Shown one piece after another: positions 22,358-33,629 of a DNA stretch of 64,000 nt. This DNA comes from Pyrenophora tritici-repentis (lineage: Eukaryota; Ascomycota; Dothideomycetes; Pleosporales; Pleosporaceae): the NCBI RefSeq assembly GCF_003171515.1, contig NC_089390.1:4216001-4280000 (forward strand). Reading direction: 5' to 3'. Positions within the stretch are counted from its first letter, which is position 1, and every line of letters starts with the position of its first letter. The translations under genes and the position numbers were made by a program. The notes below the pieces were generated by a model. The model searched no databases and had not been told where the DNA came from. It saw only the letters and a list, made by a program, of their open reading frames with translations.

Positions 22358-23737
22358 ATGAAACATCCCGCGGTATTCACTGCGCTGCTAGCAGCCAGTG
22401 TCCATGCCTGGATGCCAGCAGAACGCGAACTTTCTGCCTTCAACCGAACAAGTGACTCTCTAACCACTCGTGCTCCCTCACTACCCAGCTACAAGATCCG
22501 AGGTGTCAACCTAGGCGGCTGGTTGATCTCGGAGCCATGGATGATGGGGGATGAGTGGAAGCTCATGGGATGCAGTGGCCAATGTTCGGAATTCGACTGT
22601 GTTAAAGCACTTGGACAGACAAAGGCCGACTCAGCATTCGATGCCCATTACGCTCGCTGGATCACACCGGACATGGTGACCTTGATGCACAATGCCGGAC
22701 TCAACACCATCCGCATTCCAATCGGATACTGGAGTCTACACAGCCTGGTGACCTCAGGAGAGTACTTCCCCAACGTGAACCTCAAGTACCTCGACGCCGT
22801 CATCCAGCGCGCCGCCGACCTCGGTATGTTCGTCGTCATTGACCTCCACGGCGCCCCCGGAGCCCAAAAGATCGGCGATGCTTTCACAGGCCAGGTAAGA
22901 CTTTCTCCAACACTGCCCTATTCTCACGTCAGTCCTAACAGACTACCCCCAGTGTCTCCAACAATCCGGCCTCCCAGCCTTCTACACGCAACAAAACTAC
23001 GACCGCGCCACCAAATGGCTCACCTGGATGACCAAACGAATCCACACAACCCCCAGCTACGCCGCCACCGTCGGCATAATTCAAGTCGTCAATGAGCCCC
23101 AAACCAACCGTGACAGCGGCGGCATGCCCCAAGCCGAAAAGGACACCTTGACACAAATCTACTACCCATCCGCCCTCCGCGCCGTCCGCACTGCCGAAAA
23201 CGACCTGGGCATAGCCTCCAACTCCCGCCTGCACGTGCAATTTATGGATACCCTCTGGGGCGCAGGATCCCCCCTCCAGCTCTCTCCCATCTGACCCCTA
23301 CATCATGTACGACGACCACAACTACGTGGGCGGGGGCGGTAACAGCCACGCACCCCAACGCCAAGCAAGCCGACTACATGTACTACACATGCTACCTCGA
23401 CGACCGCATGGCCGACGGCGACGTGCCCAAACTCGTCGGCGAATGGAGTCTAACCGTCAATGCCGAATACAGTACCGAGTTTGACTGGAAGAACGATGCC
23501 AATACGCCGTTTTACAAACAGTGGTTTATAGCTCAACAGCGGCTGTATGAAAGGACGAATGGATGGATCTTTTGGACGTGGAGGACGCAGCTTAATGATC
23601 CGAGGTGGGATTATAGTTATTTGGTTTATAAGGGGTGGGTTCCTACGACCGCCGCCGGGCTGGAGGCGAGTTCGAAGCAGGATGTTTGTAAGAGTTATTT
23701 CGGGTCGGCGAAGAGGAGGGTGAAGAAGTGGGTTTGA
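22358..23737 (+). CDS. Secreted exo-1,3-beta-glucanase, GH5 family (frameshifted as read)
   Basis: Exon 1 (22358-22894) and exon 2 (22953-23737) flank a 58-bp intron with a GTAAGA donor. The protein starts with a signal peptide (MKHPAVFTALLAASVHA) and carries GH5 hallmarks: GVNLGGWLISEPWM, NTIRIPIGYW, VVIDLHGAPG, the acid/base Glu in VVNEPQ and the nucleophile Glu in LVGEWSL. It would hydrolyse glucose from the ends of beta-1,3-glucan in the cell wall. Two one-base surpluses break the frame, one in the C6 run at 23269-23274 and one in the G5 run at 23332-23336; with one base less at each, the reading continues (PSDPYIMYDDHNYVGG, then AVTATHPNAKQ) to about 439 residues, the usual family length. 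The lesions are probably sequence error or recent mutation. Confidence 0.85.
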
Positions 23738-25461
23738 GGGGTTGTTTGGGGGTTTTGGGTTGTGATTGTGGCTTTCTTTCTTGGATATGCGGGTTGAGCT
23801 CGATGGAGATGTTGGCCGATGTGCTTTTCTGTGGCTACTGTACCCCAGGTTGATCTTACCTAAAGGTTCCACCTTTCTTGTTTTTTTTGGCTCAAGCCGG
23901 CTCTCCTTCTTTTTCTTTCTTTCGTCTCCACCACTTTCGTTCTCGCCAGGGGTAACACACCACCCCTTGTTTGTACATATATATTCTTTTCTTTGTGTTC
24001 GATATGCTAGTTCACATATTTCGCAGAATATACCCGTCGTTACTTCCAGCTTGATCTCAAACTAGACTGCTGAACTATTCGTCAAAGCGGAACGCCTCAA
24101 TCATCATAACAGCCACTCCGCTGCGGCAACCGCCACCACCACCACAGACTTGAGGTCTAACTCACATTCAGTTCTAACCCCGGATACTACACGCCCCCGC
24201 CTCCACCCACACAAACAGGCCGGGTGAACGTTTCCCGTCCCATTCCAATAGTCCCATTAATCTAACCAACCAACGAGCGGTGCGCACGCCAGTTCAATCT
24301 CACAAGCGGCCATACATCTAGGTCCGTGCCTCGCCCTCAGAAGGGCTGACCGCGCGTCTGTGTCTCTTTCTGTGCTGATGCTACCTTTTGGTTTTGGTAA
24401 ATAGGTAGATACATGTGGGTTGTCTTGGGGCGTAAGTGAGCACAGGTTTCTGTAGAGGAACGGTAGAAGGGGCGGCGCAGTGTTTTTCGCCGGAGTTGGC
24501 CGTTGGGGGATGTGGCTTTAGGATGTAGGATGTGAACAGGCTACGTCAGTGGTGGACGGCGTGTGGAAAGGAAGCTGCGGAGGAAATGTTGGCAGTGGTA
24601 GGGTATTTGGAGGTATGCAAGGGATTTGTTACAGTAAGACATCCCGATCATCTTCGTCAAGCTGGGTCCGAAGGGGAGAATCTCAGATCCGAACTCAGAG
24701 CCTGCTATCCTGCCGCTGTAAATCAACGGTGGTGACGGGTCCGAACATCAGATTGGGTCTCCGTCTGGCACGCAACCGTCCTTGCGTAGCTGCTGCCTCG
24801 TGTATAGTGGGTGATTTTGGAAAAACTCAAGTTGGAGCCATTAATCAACTCAGAACTATGAGGAATGAAACTCATTTCGGTATCGCTGTCCTTAAACTTG
24901 ACAAGACTACCAGTCATATCGGCAGGACTGTCCTCCAGTGCGCAAGGTTGTACATGAACCTACATTTGCTTTTTCTGAGGATCCAAATTCTACATTCCTT
25001 AAACTCAGCACGTCCCACCGTGAAAATATTGCGACACCTCTTCTGAGCCAAATTTCATTATAAAGGAGACAAGATAAACATTGGAGAGATATGGACTTCA
25101 ATTCAATCCGCGCAGAGCAAAAAGCGTCAAACGCAGCATCTAGCAAACCAAGCCGAGCCATAGAAGGCGGTATATCATCCCAATTGCGCCGTGCTAGTGC
25201 AAGCAAAATCCCCAAGAAAGCCAAAAAAACAGGACAAGGCAAAGAAAAAGCCTCGCAAAAACCAACCCCCATAAACACCGACCAACCAGACCAACCAACC
25301 TAGGTGGATCCTTTTCTCGAGATCCGCTAAAGTACAGGAATTACAAAGTATTTACAGGCCGTAATGCGGAACACGATTAATCGTGATTTCGTGACTTCAG
25401 AGACGTCATGAGGCGTGAACAAGGGATCAAAGAAGACTGAAAGGGACAAGAATGAAGCAGA
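23738..25461. other. Intergenic, no supportable gene
   Basis: About 1.7 kb between two convergent genes. A Lys-rich 70-codon frame at 25091-25303 begins with ATG but has no domain and overlaps an opposite frame, so I do not call it. T-rich and C-rich patches follow the glucanase stop. Confidence 0.5.
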
Positions 25462-28068
25462 CTAGCTGACGCTCTGCGAGAGAGCTGAAGATAGGTGCGA
25501 TGCAAACTTGGCGTCAATGCCGTCTTCCTGGACGCCGAGGCCAAGGCCGATACCACTGTCGTCGTGATTCACCTCTTGTTGAGAGGTGTTCATATCGTAA
25601 TTGTATTCAAAACTCATATTGTATTGTGATTGTTGAGCAAATCTTCCAGAATTGACTGTTGGTCTTTGTTAGTCAACTACCATAGACGAGGGTGTTGTGA
25701 GCAGTACGACTTACCTTCCTGATTAGATCCGTTGTTTTGTATAGTAACATGGCTGTTAGTAGAGATAAAAGACTGATCTGGTCCAAAGTCGGCTTCCAGA
25801 CTGCTATAACGACTGTCGTTGTTGCTTCCACTGCCTCCATTGGTCATGCCTGCATTAAGGGGATCCCCCATGACAGGCGAGTAGTTGGAAGTGCTCCAAT
25901 CCGGGGGAGCATGTCCTAAAAAGCCACCTATCGATGCCAGCCATTGTGCCATCTCATCTACGAAAACCTTGGTGAGCCACCAACCTTGGAAGCTCACACC
26001 GTTTTCTACGGTGATCTCCCGCAGGGCAGCCGAGCCAAGTGCACTGATACAGTGCATGATGGTACGAGCATGGGCACCAGGGAAGCGGGACGGTAACCGG
26101 GTCAAGAACGCTGCGATACGGTCAATGACTGACTCTGAAGGATCAGCTGGCGGATCGGGATACGCTGCGTGGTGGATCGATCCAGAAGGCAATTGAATGT
26201 CTTGTGGCAGTGGTCCTAGCATGGAGCGGATTTCAGTCGACAGAATATTGTATACCTCCTCGTGAGCACAGGAGCCGGGTAGCTCATTTGCGATAATACG
26301 CTTGATGTTTACATGCTGGAGCCAGTCGGCGTACATGTGAGTGCGATGACTCTCAGCAGTGAGCATGACAGCTGCCGCATGGGCCGCGGAGTTGACACGG
26401 AGCATCTGGCGGAGAAGATGGGCGAACAGAGTAGCGGGTTCTAACTTCGCCTCGAGCACATGTACGGGGAGCGCCGAAAATTTGGCGGTGATGTGCGCAT
26501 GGAGCGTCTTTGCGACGTTATCAAGAAACTTCAGGACCGGTGGCGGCGCTACTTGGAGCGTAAGCTGAGAGACATTACGGATCATCTTCTGGTACATCAT
26601 CCAGTCGCATTCCTTTATCCATGGTGCCAGTTCGGGAGTTGCAAATAACTTCTGTACAGGCACAGTCAAAGTCCCATGGAAAGTCCCAAAGAGGCGGAAG
26701 AACTGCTTTTCTTTGCAGTATCGTACAGAGTCCACCAATGACACAACATGTGAACGATACATGGCGACAAGGTTATCTGCAGAATCGGGATCCGTACGTG
26801 CAGGAAGATATGGCTTGATATCTGGTAGCTCCACGACAAAACCATCCGGCGCCTCGAGGATATCAGGCGTAGGGAATTTGAGCTCGTGCTCATACGAGGT
26901 CTTTGTCCGGGTGTGAGAAGGCTGGAAGTGAGGCGAGTAGATATCGGTAAAGAGGACGCCGCGCGATGAAGTTGGAGTATAGTAATTGCCTTGAGCTTCC
27001 ATCCGCGATTCTCGTGGAGGAAATTGTGCGCTATCGGCAGTTAACCGGGGGGTGGCGCTAGAGACTGTCAGCTTGTTCCGTATAGCAAGGGAAGTAGCAT
27101 AGACATACTCAAGATTGAGTCTGGGAGTACCAGAAGCTTGACGCTTCAGAGCATGATGTGCGGCCGCGCCGTGACTGGGCCTACGCGCATCCTCTGCCTC
27201 GCTCTTGTCATCGATGAGCTCAAGGTCAACGTAGTGGTACTTGGACTCTCCGCGGACACCAAGACGCCTTGTCTGAATTCCGGGAAAGATGACGCGAACA
27301 AGTTTTCCGAACGAGGCCGGGTTGAGGGGGATGACGCGATCAGTACCGCAGCGCTCTGCGTACTTTGAATAGACACGGTTGCGCGGGACCGATGTCTTTG
27401 CAATGCGACAAACGCACTTCAGCCTAGGAAGATTAGCACGCGTCTGGCACGCGAATGTGGGCTGCCTACCATAGCATGGCGAAGAGCTGCTTAGACTTCT
27501 CCGCCTTGGATGTCCGATCGTTCTGGATGACCTCGGCTGCGACATCCTTCAGGTCACGGTTCTCGTTCTGGTTCAACAATTGGCGCAGTTCTTTGTCATT
27601 TGTTGCCGCTCCCGACGCCGAAGGTCTCTTCTTCTTCTCCTCATTGTCCAGCGACGGCGCCATGAAGTTGTGTTGCTGTGACGACTGGGAGTGTTGCGAG
27701 TGTTGTGAGAGTGAGTTGTGGTAAGCGTGGTGATGTTGTTGCGCCGGTAGCCCGCTGTGTTGGGGTTGGTTCGTGTTTGACTCTGCCGGGTAACCAAGAT
27801 ATTGCTGAACGCTCTCCAAGCTCATATTGATCAGGTGGTCCTGTGCGCTGACTTGTTGCGCAGCCTGGATGAGTGCAGGTTGTAGCGCCTCACTTGTAGT
27901 GAAAGGCGCATGGTATTGCGGCTGCTGAGGAAATTGGGCAGACCGGGGCTGTTGCGGTTGCTGAAATTGCTCGAATGAATGAACGCTCGTCGTTGATGCG
28001 CGAGAAGGAGGGCGGTTACTGCGAGTGGACATGGACGTGTTCGATCGTGACCGGCGGATGTCGGTCAT
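25462..28068 (-). CDS. RFX-family transcription factor (RFX1/CPCR1-type)
   Basis: Four exons (27470-28068, 27109-27423, 25715-27057, 25462-25655) with introns of 46, 51 and 59 bp give about 816 residues. The start MTDIRRSRSNTS is the first in-frame ATG. The first 200 residues are Gln/Ser/His-rich (many QQ and SQHSQ runs). The RFX DNA-binding winged helix follows at about residues 212-275: VPRNRVYSKYAERCG, LNPASFGKLVRVIFPGIQTRRLGVRGESKYHY. A long conserved C-terminal half contains helical segments typical of fungal RFX proteins and ends in an acidic NHDDSGIGLGLG stretch. Fungal RFX factors such as CPCR1 control morphogenesis, septation and DNA-damage genes. The 51-bp intron (27058-27108) is a multiple of three and has no stop, so its retention would add 17 residues. 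Confidence 0.9.
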
Positions 28069-28882
28069 AGTGCGGGTGCCGGCGTGGCAGTTTTTCGTCT
28101 GTTTACACCAAAACAATGCGACGGCAACGGCGCTGACAAGGTAACAACACGGTCGCGGGCGTATCCGGAGTGCAAGGACAGGCTGTCTGATACTGCTACA
28201 ACACCGATGGGTCTTCGCGTCGTCGCTGCGGCCAAGTAGCTCGCGTGCAGAAGGGCTCCGGTCTGGTCGGGTTTGTTTGTTTGTGCTTTAGGGACTGCTT
28301 CGACACGTTGTTCTTTGAAGTTGAGATGCCAGCAACGTGCATAAAATAATCCAAGAATAATGCTCAGCTGCAAGGGGCGTCGTCGGCGTCGTTAATGACC
28401 CGCAAGTGGGTTTGTTGTGGGATGGAGGTTGGATGTTTACTGCTTTCATCTGGACTCGGTCGCACCTGCAGCAACGGGGACTGGCCGGCCCGCATGGACC
28501 ACTATGGTCACATGACCATCGTCATGAACCCTCATCAAATTTACCATTCACCTAATCGCCCAGGAATAGGAGTTAAAGCAGTAAAATCTACATTATATCA
28601 ATGCAGGATCCTGGCACGCTACAGCGCTGGATGCATGCACTGGATTGTCTATCTACATACGCCTCGTCAGTCGGAGTGCCACGGCTGCATGCGGCTGGCT
28701 CGTGAAAGGCGGTGACGTATCCAGCCCACTCTTCCCTCCATCCCACAATCGCTCCGGGCTCCACACGTCCTACTCCTCCCACCTAAAGAACACTTTGCAG
28801 CCCCATCTGCCACGACAACACCCTTTCTCTACACCTCTGCTTTTGCACCAAAACAACCACACTCAACCCCAAATCAATCAAC
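28069..28882. other. Shared divergent promoter region (RFX-type gene and Yop1)
   Basis: About 810 bp between two divergently transcribed genes. A CA/AC-rich pyrimidine-type leader precedes the Yop1 ATG. I see no other feature. Confidence 0.5.
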
Positions 28883-29710
28883 ATGTCTGTCCAGGATAGA
28901 GCCCAGGCCCATCTGTCGCAGCTCGACAAGGAGGTAAGCGCCCTCGCTTCCGCATCTGACACAACTGTCAAAATACGACGTGCAGCCCAATGGAATTCGA
29001 TGATTATCAACACCAGGAATCAATCTTGAGCAGTGTATGCTGACCATGTTGTGTTCCAGCTGTCCAAGTACCCCGCCCTCACCAACTTTGAGAAGCAAAC
29101 CTCGGTCCCCAAGGTTTACATGGTCCTCGGTCTTGCCGGCCTCTACTTCTTCTTGATCTTCTTCAACATCGCCGGAGAGTTCCTTGTCAACATTGCCGGA
29201 TTCATCATCCCCGGTTACTACTCTCTCAATGCCTTGTTCACCGCCAGCAAGGTTGACGACACTCAGTGGCTCACAGTACGTACCCCGCCATCTTCGGGTG
29301 TGGGGAGACACTCCCACACTACACATATTTTGCAGTAGTAGCAGAGCTAACGCGACCACGTAGTACTGGGTTACCTTTGCTTTTTTGACCGTCTTTGAGA
29401 GCGCTGTCAACGCCGTCTACTGGTTCCGTGAGTACACATAGACTATCACAGATTGCGCCCAACTGACTTTGACAGCATTCTACTACACCTTCAAGTTCGT
29501 CCTCATCCTGTGGATGTCCCTTCCTCAGACTTCGTACGTTGACTCATCGCCTGCATATCACAATCAACGCTAACAACTTGCAGCGGTGCCCAGATCGTCT
29601 TCCGATCTTTCCTCCAGCCCGTCTTCTCGCGCTACTTCTCACAGTCGGGCTCCACTGCTGCCAACCTCCGTGCTTCGGCCGACTCAGCTGGCAAGCCTCA
29701 TGTCTCTTAG
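28883..29710 (+). CDS. yop1: Yop1/DP1 (REEP5-like) ER tubule-shaping membrane protein
   Basis: Five exons (28883-28933, 29060-29275, 29364-29427, 29476-29533, 29584-29710) in consistent phase give 171 residues, the usual length for fungal Yop1. The TB2/DP1/HVA22 domain is visible: KVYMVLGLAGLYFFLIFFNIAGE, GFIIPGYYSLNAL, DDTQWLTYWVTFAFL and PFYYTFKFVLILWMSLPQT. Its paired hydrophobic hairpins wedge into the cytosolic leaflet and, with reticulons, curve the ER into tubules. The small first exon of 17 codons (MSVQDRAQAHLSQLDKE) and many introns match orthologues. The gene diverges from the RFX-type gene and is intact. Confidence 0.95.
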
Positions 29711-30425
29711 AACGGTTGCAGCCATTGTGCCTCCTTGGTAGCCGCAGAACCAGGCCAGAATTAGGACAACGAAGTTCAAGATATACCTTCTGCTGTGCGA
29801 GAGGTGCAGGATCGAACGGCTTGCGGTTACTGAGGCACGGAGATGCTGCGTGAATGCAAGATGCACAGGTTACGGGTAGTTTTATGACGGGGTTGACACG
29901 AGGAAAAGCAGAGGCAGGAATCCTTACGTTTCACAACGACTTACCCATGGAGCGTTGGATTGGGTATTGTGCTTTCTTAATGACTGAAGTTCCAAGTTGC
30001 TTGCTAGCCATGATATCATGTATTCGAGACAGCCTTGCCGTCTGGCAATTATCAATCACACACATATCCCTGATGAACTAGTCTAGTGCACTTGGTGTTT
30101 GCGCTCTTGAGTGACTTGTCAATTGACAGCGCATACATGTCATAGCGATGTAGATCCTCCTGAGACCCTGCTGCGCTAAAATGTGTAATCGTACCTGGCG
30201 TGGTCCATGCTCTCACATGCATAATTGACATGAACAATTCCTTTTATGGTGTACTATACAAGATGAAAAGGTCAGACCTCCTCGGTACCATAGTAACGCC
30301 CAGCGGTGAGACTCGACCACTCTTTTTGGCTTACATGCCTCCACACCGCCTTACCAGTACCGGTAATCATTCCTCAAATAAACTTGCAACAGCTGGAGTT
30401 TCTTCTCCCGGGTTGAATAATACAT
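29711..30425. other. Intergenic, nothing recognised
   Basis: About 715 bp at the convergent 3' ends of Yop1 and the decayed gene on the minus strand. No structure was noted. Confidence 0.5.
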
Positions 30426-32006
30426 TCAACTGCGATCACGCAAATACCTCATCCAATCCCTCGTACCCGCAATCCAATGCTTTACACCCCCGTCCCCTGC
30501 CCGCTTCTCCAACATCTCCGCCTGCTCCAAACACCCTCTCATCGCATCTATCCTCATTAAACACCTCAACGTATCCGCCATAGACAGCAAAATCATATGC
30601 GTAGTCCACCCATTCGTCAACACAAATCTCGCAACCGCCCTCCTCGCCTCCCCCCAACATGCCACCGCTTCCTCTAACCTATCCTGCACATGCCGTATCT
30701 TCGCCAAGATAATCCACAAACGCAATTCCTCAAATTTCCTCAGCGGCAAAGTTTGACATCTAGCATCCAGGCACATCGCCTGCGCCTCTACGAGACGGGT
30801 CTGTGCGAAGAGCGATTCCGCTAGCAATAGTAAGATGGAAGGAGATGGGCGTTGACTCCTGAGATACCCTTCCCCAATTCCAGGGCGATGTAGTTCACGA
30901 AATGTATCTGCTATCTCACACGCCAAACCCCGCATATCCTTTTCGAAAACAATGGACCCTTGATGCTGCTTTACCATCTCCCACGCCTGTTTTAGCTCCG
31001 TGCATGATCTGTGTAGGTGTCCGGCGTACCGCAAGAGCCGGCCCAGAATCATTTTTTTACTGAATACGACGATTTCTTCCAGTGGGGACGGCGGATAGCA
31101 GAGCGGTTCCCATTGTTCTAGTACTGTTTCGGCAGCGGGTAGGTTTTCGGTTTGTAGCGTGTTTAGGGCGTGTTGGAGGGCTGTTTGGCCGTGTGCGGAG
31201 TGGAATTTTCGCGGTAGGGAGGATAGGTGGGGACGGGCGGCGAGGGTAGTATGAGCTTGGGGCATGTTTCCGGTTATTCGGAAGAGAAGACTACGGAATT
31301 GGGCGATGAGGGTGTGGAGATAGGGGTTTTGTAGGTCATGGGCTATTTCTTCTGCTTAGTAGATTGCGAAATGCTTCCAGTGGATGTTTAGGAAGCGGGA
31401 TGCTTCGAGGAGAGTTTGTGCGAGATCAGTTATGGTGGGTGGGGTTAAAGTTAGGAAGTTGTTGCTGAGAGTGCGGAAGGTGTGAGTGAGGCGTGTGAGG
31501 AATAGGGGAGTGTTTGGTGTACTACTCCAGGATCAGAACTTATGCCTGCTTCTGGGGTGAACTCGAGCTTACAGAGATTCAAGATATTTCCAGGGAAAAG
31601 CTCTATATGTGGCAATCAATGCCTGGTATTTCCAAAACGTCCTAGATTCCACAGATAGAGATGCACGAAGTTGAGATGCGACTTCTTCGTCAGCTGTATA
31701 CATCTGTTCAGACTCCGTGACAACAGAGCGTCGCTTTAATTCAGCAATAGCATCGCATATTCTTGAATCATCAGACAATAGACTCGACAACTCTGGAGAA
31801 AGACCGCTTTTCTCCGCACTGAACTCTTCGATTTCTCCATAAGCTGTCCAACGTTTCCGGGGCGTTGCCCCGCGAGATAGAAGGTCTAGAGGCACTGGAT
31901 CGTTGGGCGAGAGGAATGATAGGAGTAATAGGAGAGTATTGGCGTCTGCAGAAATGATAGTGCTGGATCCTAGGATGGTTTGGGAGAATACTGGGGCTTG
32001 AGACAT
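30426..32006 (-). pseudogene. Remnant resembling the winged-helix and TPR-like part of a fungal STAND (NLR-like) protein
   Basis: Two frames, 31569-32006 and 30426-31265, read in the same direction. The first contains ADANTLLLLLSFLSPNDPVPLDLL and DAIAELKRRSVV, similar to the region that follows the NTPase in fungal NB-ARC/NACHT proteins. The second is helical, with TPR-like repeats (AAETVLEQWEPL, AEMLEKRAGDGG). Between them the reading passes at least one in-frame TAA near 31357-31359 (IY*AEEIAHDLQNPYLHTL). No P-loop NTPase or effector domain is present upstream. I call it a truncated, decayed gene; a small unrelated gene with an unrecognised intron is the alternative. Confidence 0.4.
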
Positions 32007-33052
32007 TGGCGAGGATGGTCCTGATGTAGCGTCTGGGAAGCTACTATGGTTAATTTGATGATTTATATCGAGATCTGAACATTCATCTCATCGACAACGG
32101 ACGGGTGTGCTACGAGACATTCAGCAGGTTTCCAAAAGTCCTAAGGGTTTATAAGGTTGCATACTGTACATAGTCTTTTAAGATACGGTCAATAGCTATC
32201 GTAAGGCGTTAGGCACCCATATTCTATGAAGTCTAGTCAGGGCCGATGAGCGAGGGTTTCTACTTGAGGTTTAGCGGATGACAGGGGTTTCATACACCCC
32301 GCTTTCTGGATTTCTATGTAACAGTAGTCGCTTTATCTGCTTTGATCCAACAGTAATTACAGAGTCTGGTCCCTTGAGTCTGCCCTGTTCGCATGTTGTT
32401 AACGATGATAACCAATATGTTATTGTCCTCTCATATTGGAGCCTTGAGCTTGATTAGTGACTCTCAGGTAACATTTGGTGCAAGTACCGCTTGGTCAGTT
32501 ATCTTAACACTCCCGAGCTGGGTGAGAAGTGAGATCAAGAAAAAGGATCCTGACAGCCATAATCACAGAACCTGTCTGTGGAGTACATTTTTGAAGCATA
32601 CAATGGAATTTTCCCATACAGAACGTGCATGCAGAGTTAATACGCGGTAACAACAACCCTTTCCAAATCCTACAACCCCAACATAACCCGAACGAAACAG
32701 TACTCTCATAGTACCACATCCAGAAGTACTACGCGGCTGGACATTGCCGGAATGATCAAGGAGTCAGTCCAAGTAGTGACGACCAAGCTCTTCCATAATC
32801 GGAGATTCGAATGAATACCCGGTAAACTCCATGTCCGGCGGCACTACTTCAGGCAATCGCGATACGGATTATGTAAGGAGATGCGGAGACTACCGGGCTT
32901 ATGAACGTACCTAAATACTTGACATTCACATCGGTTACCATGAGTGCCACCATCCAGCATCTTTCTTATATCTCGCTATATCGTCGCCATATTCCGATCT
33001 CAAAATTCAGCCCTGAAATTCCATCAAGAACTGGTATTCATCTTGAACTACC
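32007..33052. other. Intergenic, nothing recognised
   Basis: About 1 kb between the STAND-like remnant and the RidA-like gene, AT-rich in parts. No frame or repeat could be supported. Confidence 0.5.
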
Positions 33053-33546
33053 ATGGCTCATCTTCCGTACTGCAGCTACCCAGGCTTCGGCGAGACCAAG
33101 CGCGAGGAGCAGTGGTACAACCAAGCAGTCCACGTTGGCGACTACATTGAAATAGCTAGCCAAGGTATGTCCAACTTTGCATCCGCGTATAACTCCCACA
33201 ATTAAGCCAAACACCAAGATTGACGATTATTTGAAGGTGGTTGGGACCCAGAGACTAGCAAGATCCCCATCGATCTCAATGAAGAAATAGACCAAGCTTT
33301 TGCCAAAGTCGACTACACCCTGAAGCATGCTGGAGGAAATGGCTGGTCTCCAGTTTACAAGATAATACTTTACCTCACTGCTGTTGGCGAGCTGTCGGTG
33401 GTGGCTGTCATTCGGAACCTGAAGATGTGGCTGCCTGATCACCGCCCCATTTTGACATGCATCGCTGTGAACCAGCTTGGCCTTCCGGGATGCGAGTGAA
33501 GATGGAGGTCATCACTCATAACAAGGAGGGTGCAAAGGTTGCATAG
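33053..33546 (+). CDS. RidA/YjgF/UK114-like protein, C-terminus frameshifted as read
   Basis: Exon 1 (33053-33164) and exon 2 (from 33237) flank a 72-bp intron with a GTATGT donor; the splice gives ASQGGWDPET, the RidA-type glycine motif. Other family features are EEIDQAFAKVDYTLKHAGG and LPDHRPILTCIAVNQLGLPG. RidA proteins hydrolyse reactive enamine/imine intermediates, although many fungal paralogues are uncharacterised. The frame as written stops at 33497-33499; one extra base in the GGG run at 33487-33489 would restore the conserved MRVKMEVITHN ending and a stop at 33544-33546, giving 140 residues. The conserved Arg common in active RidA (R-x-x-x-x) is not obvious, so catalysis is uncertain. 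A hAT element lies 80 bp downstream. Confidence 0.7.
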
Positions 33547-33629
33547 GGGAGCTCTATAGACCCCTGTATTCATAGTAGACTATAGTAGTAGGTATTGTTC
33601 TGTGTAGATGACGTATCTATTACCACTAG

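Noticed and set aside
25091..25303. 70-codon Lys-rich frame starting with ATG
   Set aside because: Too short and biased to support, and overlapped by an opposite 123-codon frame of equal quality.
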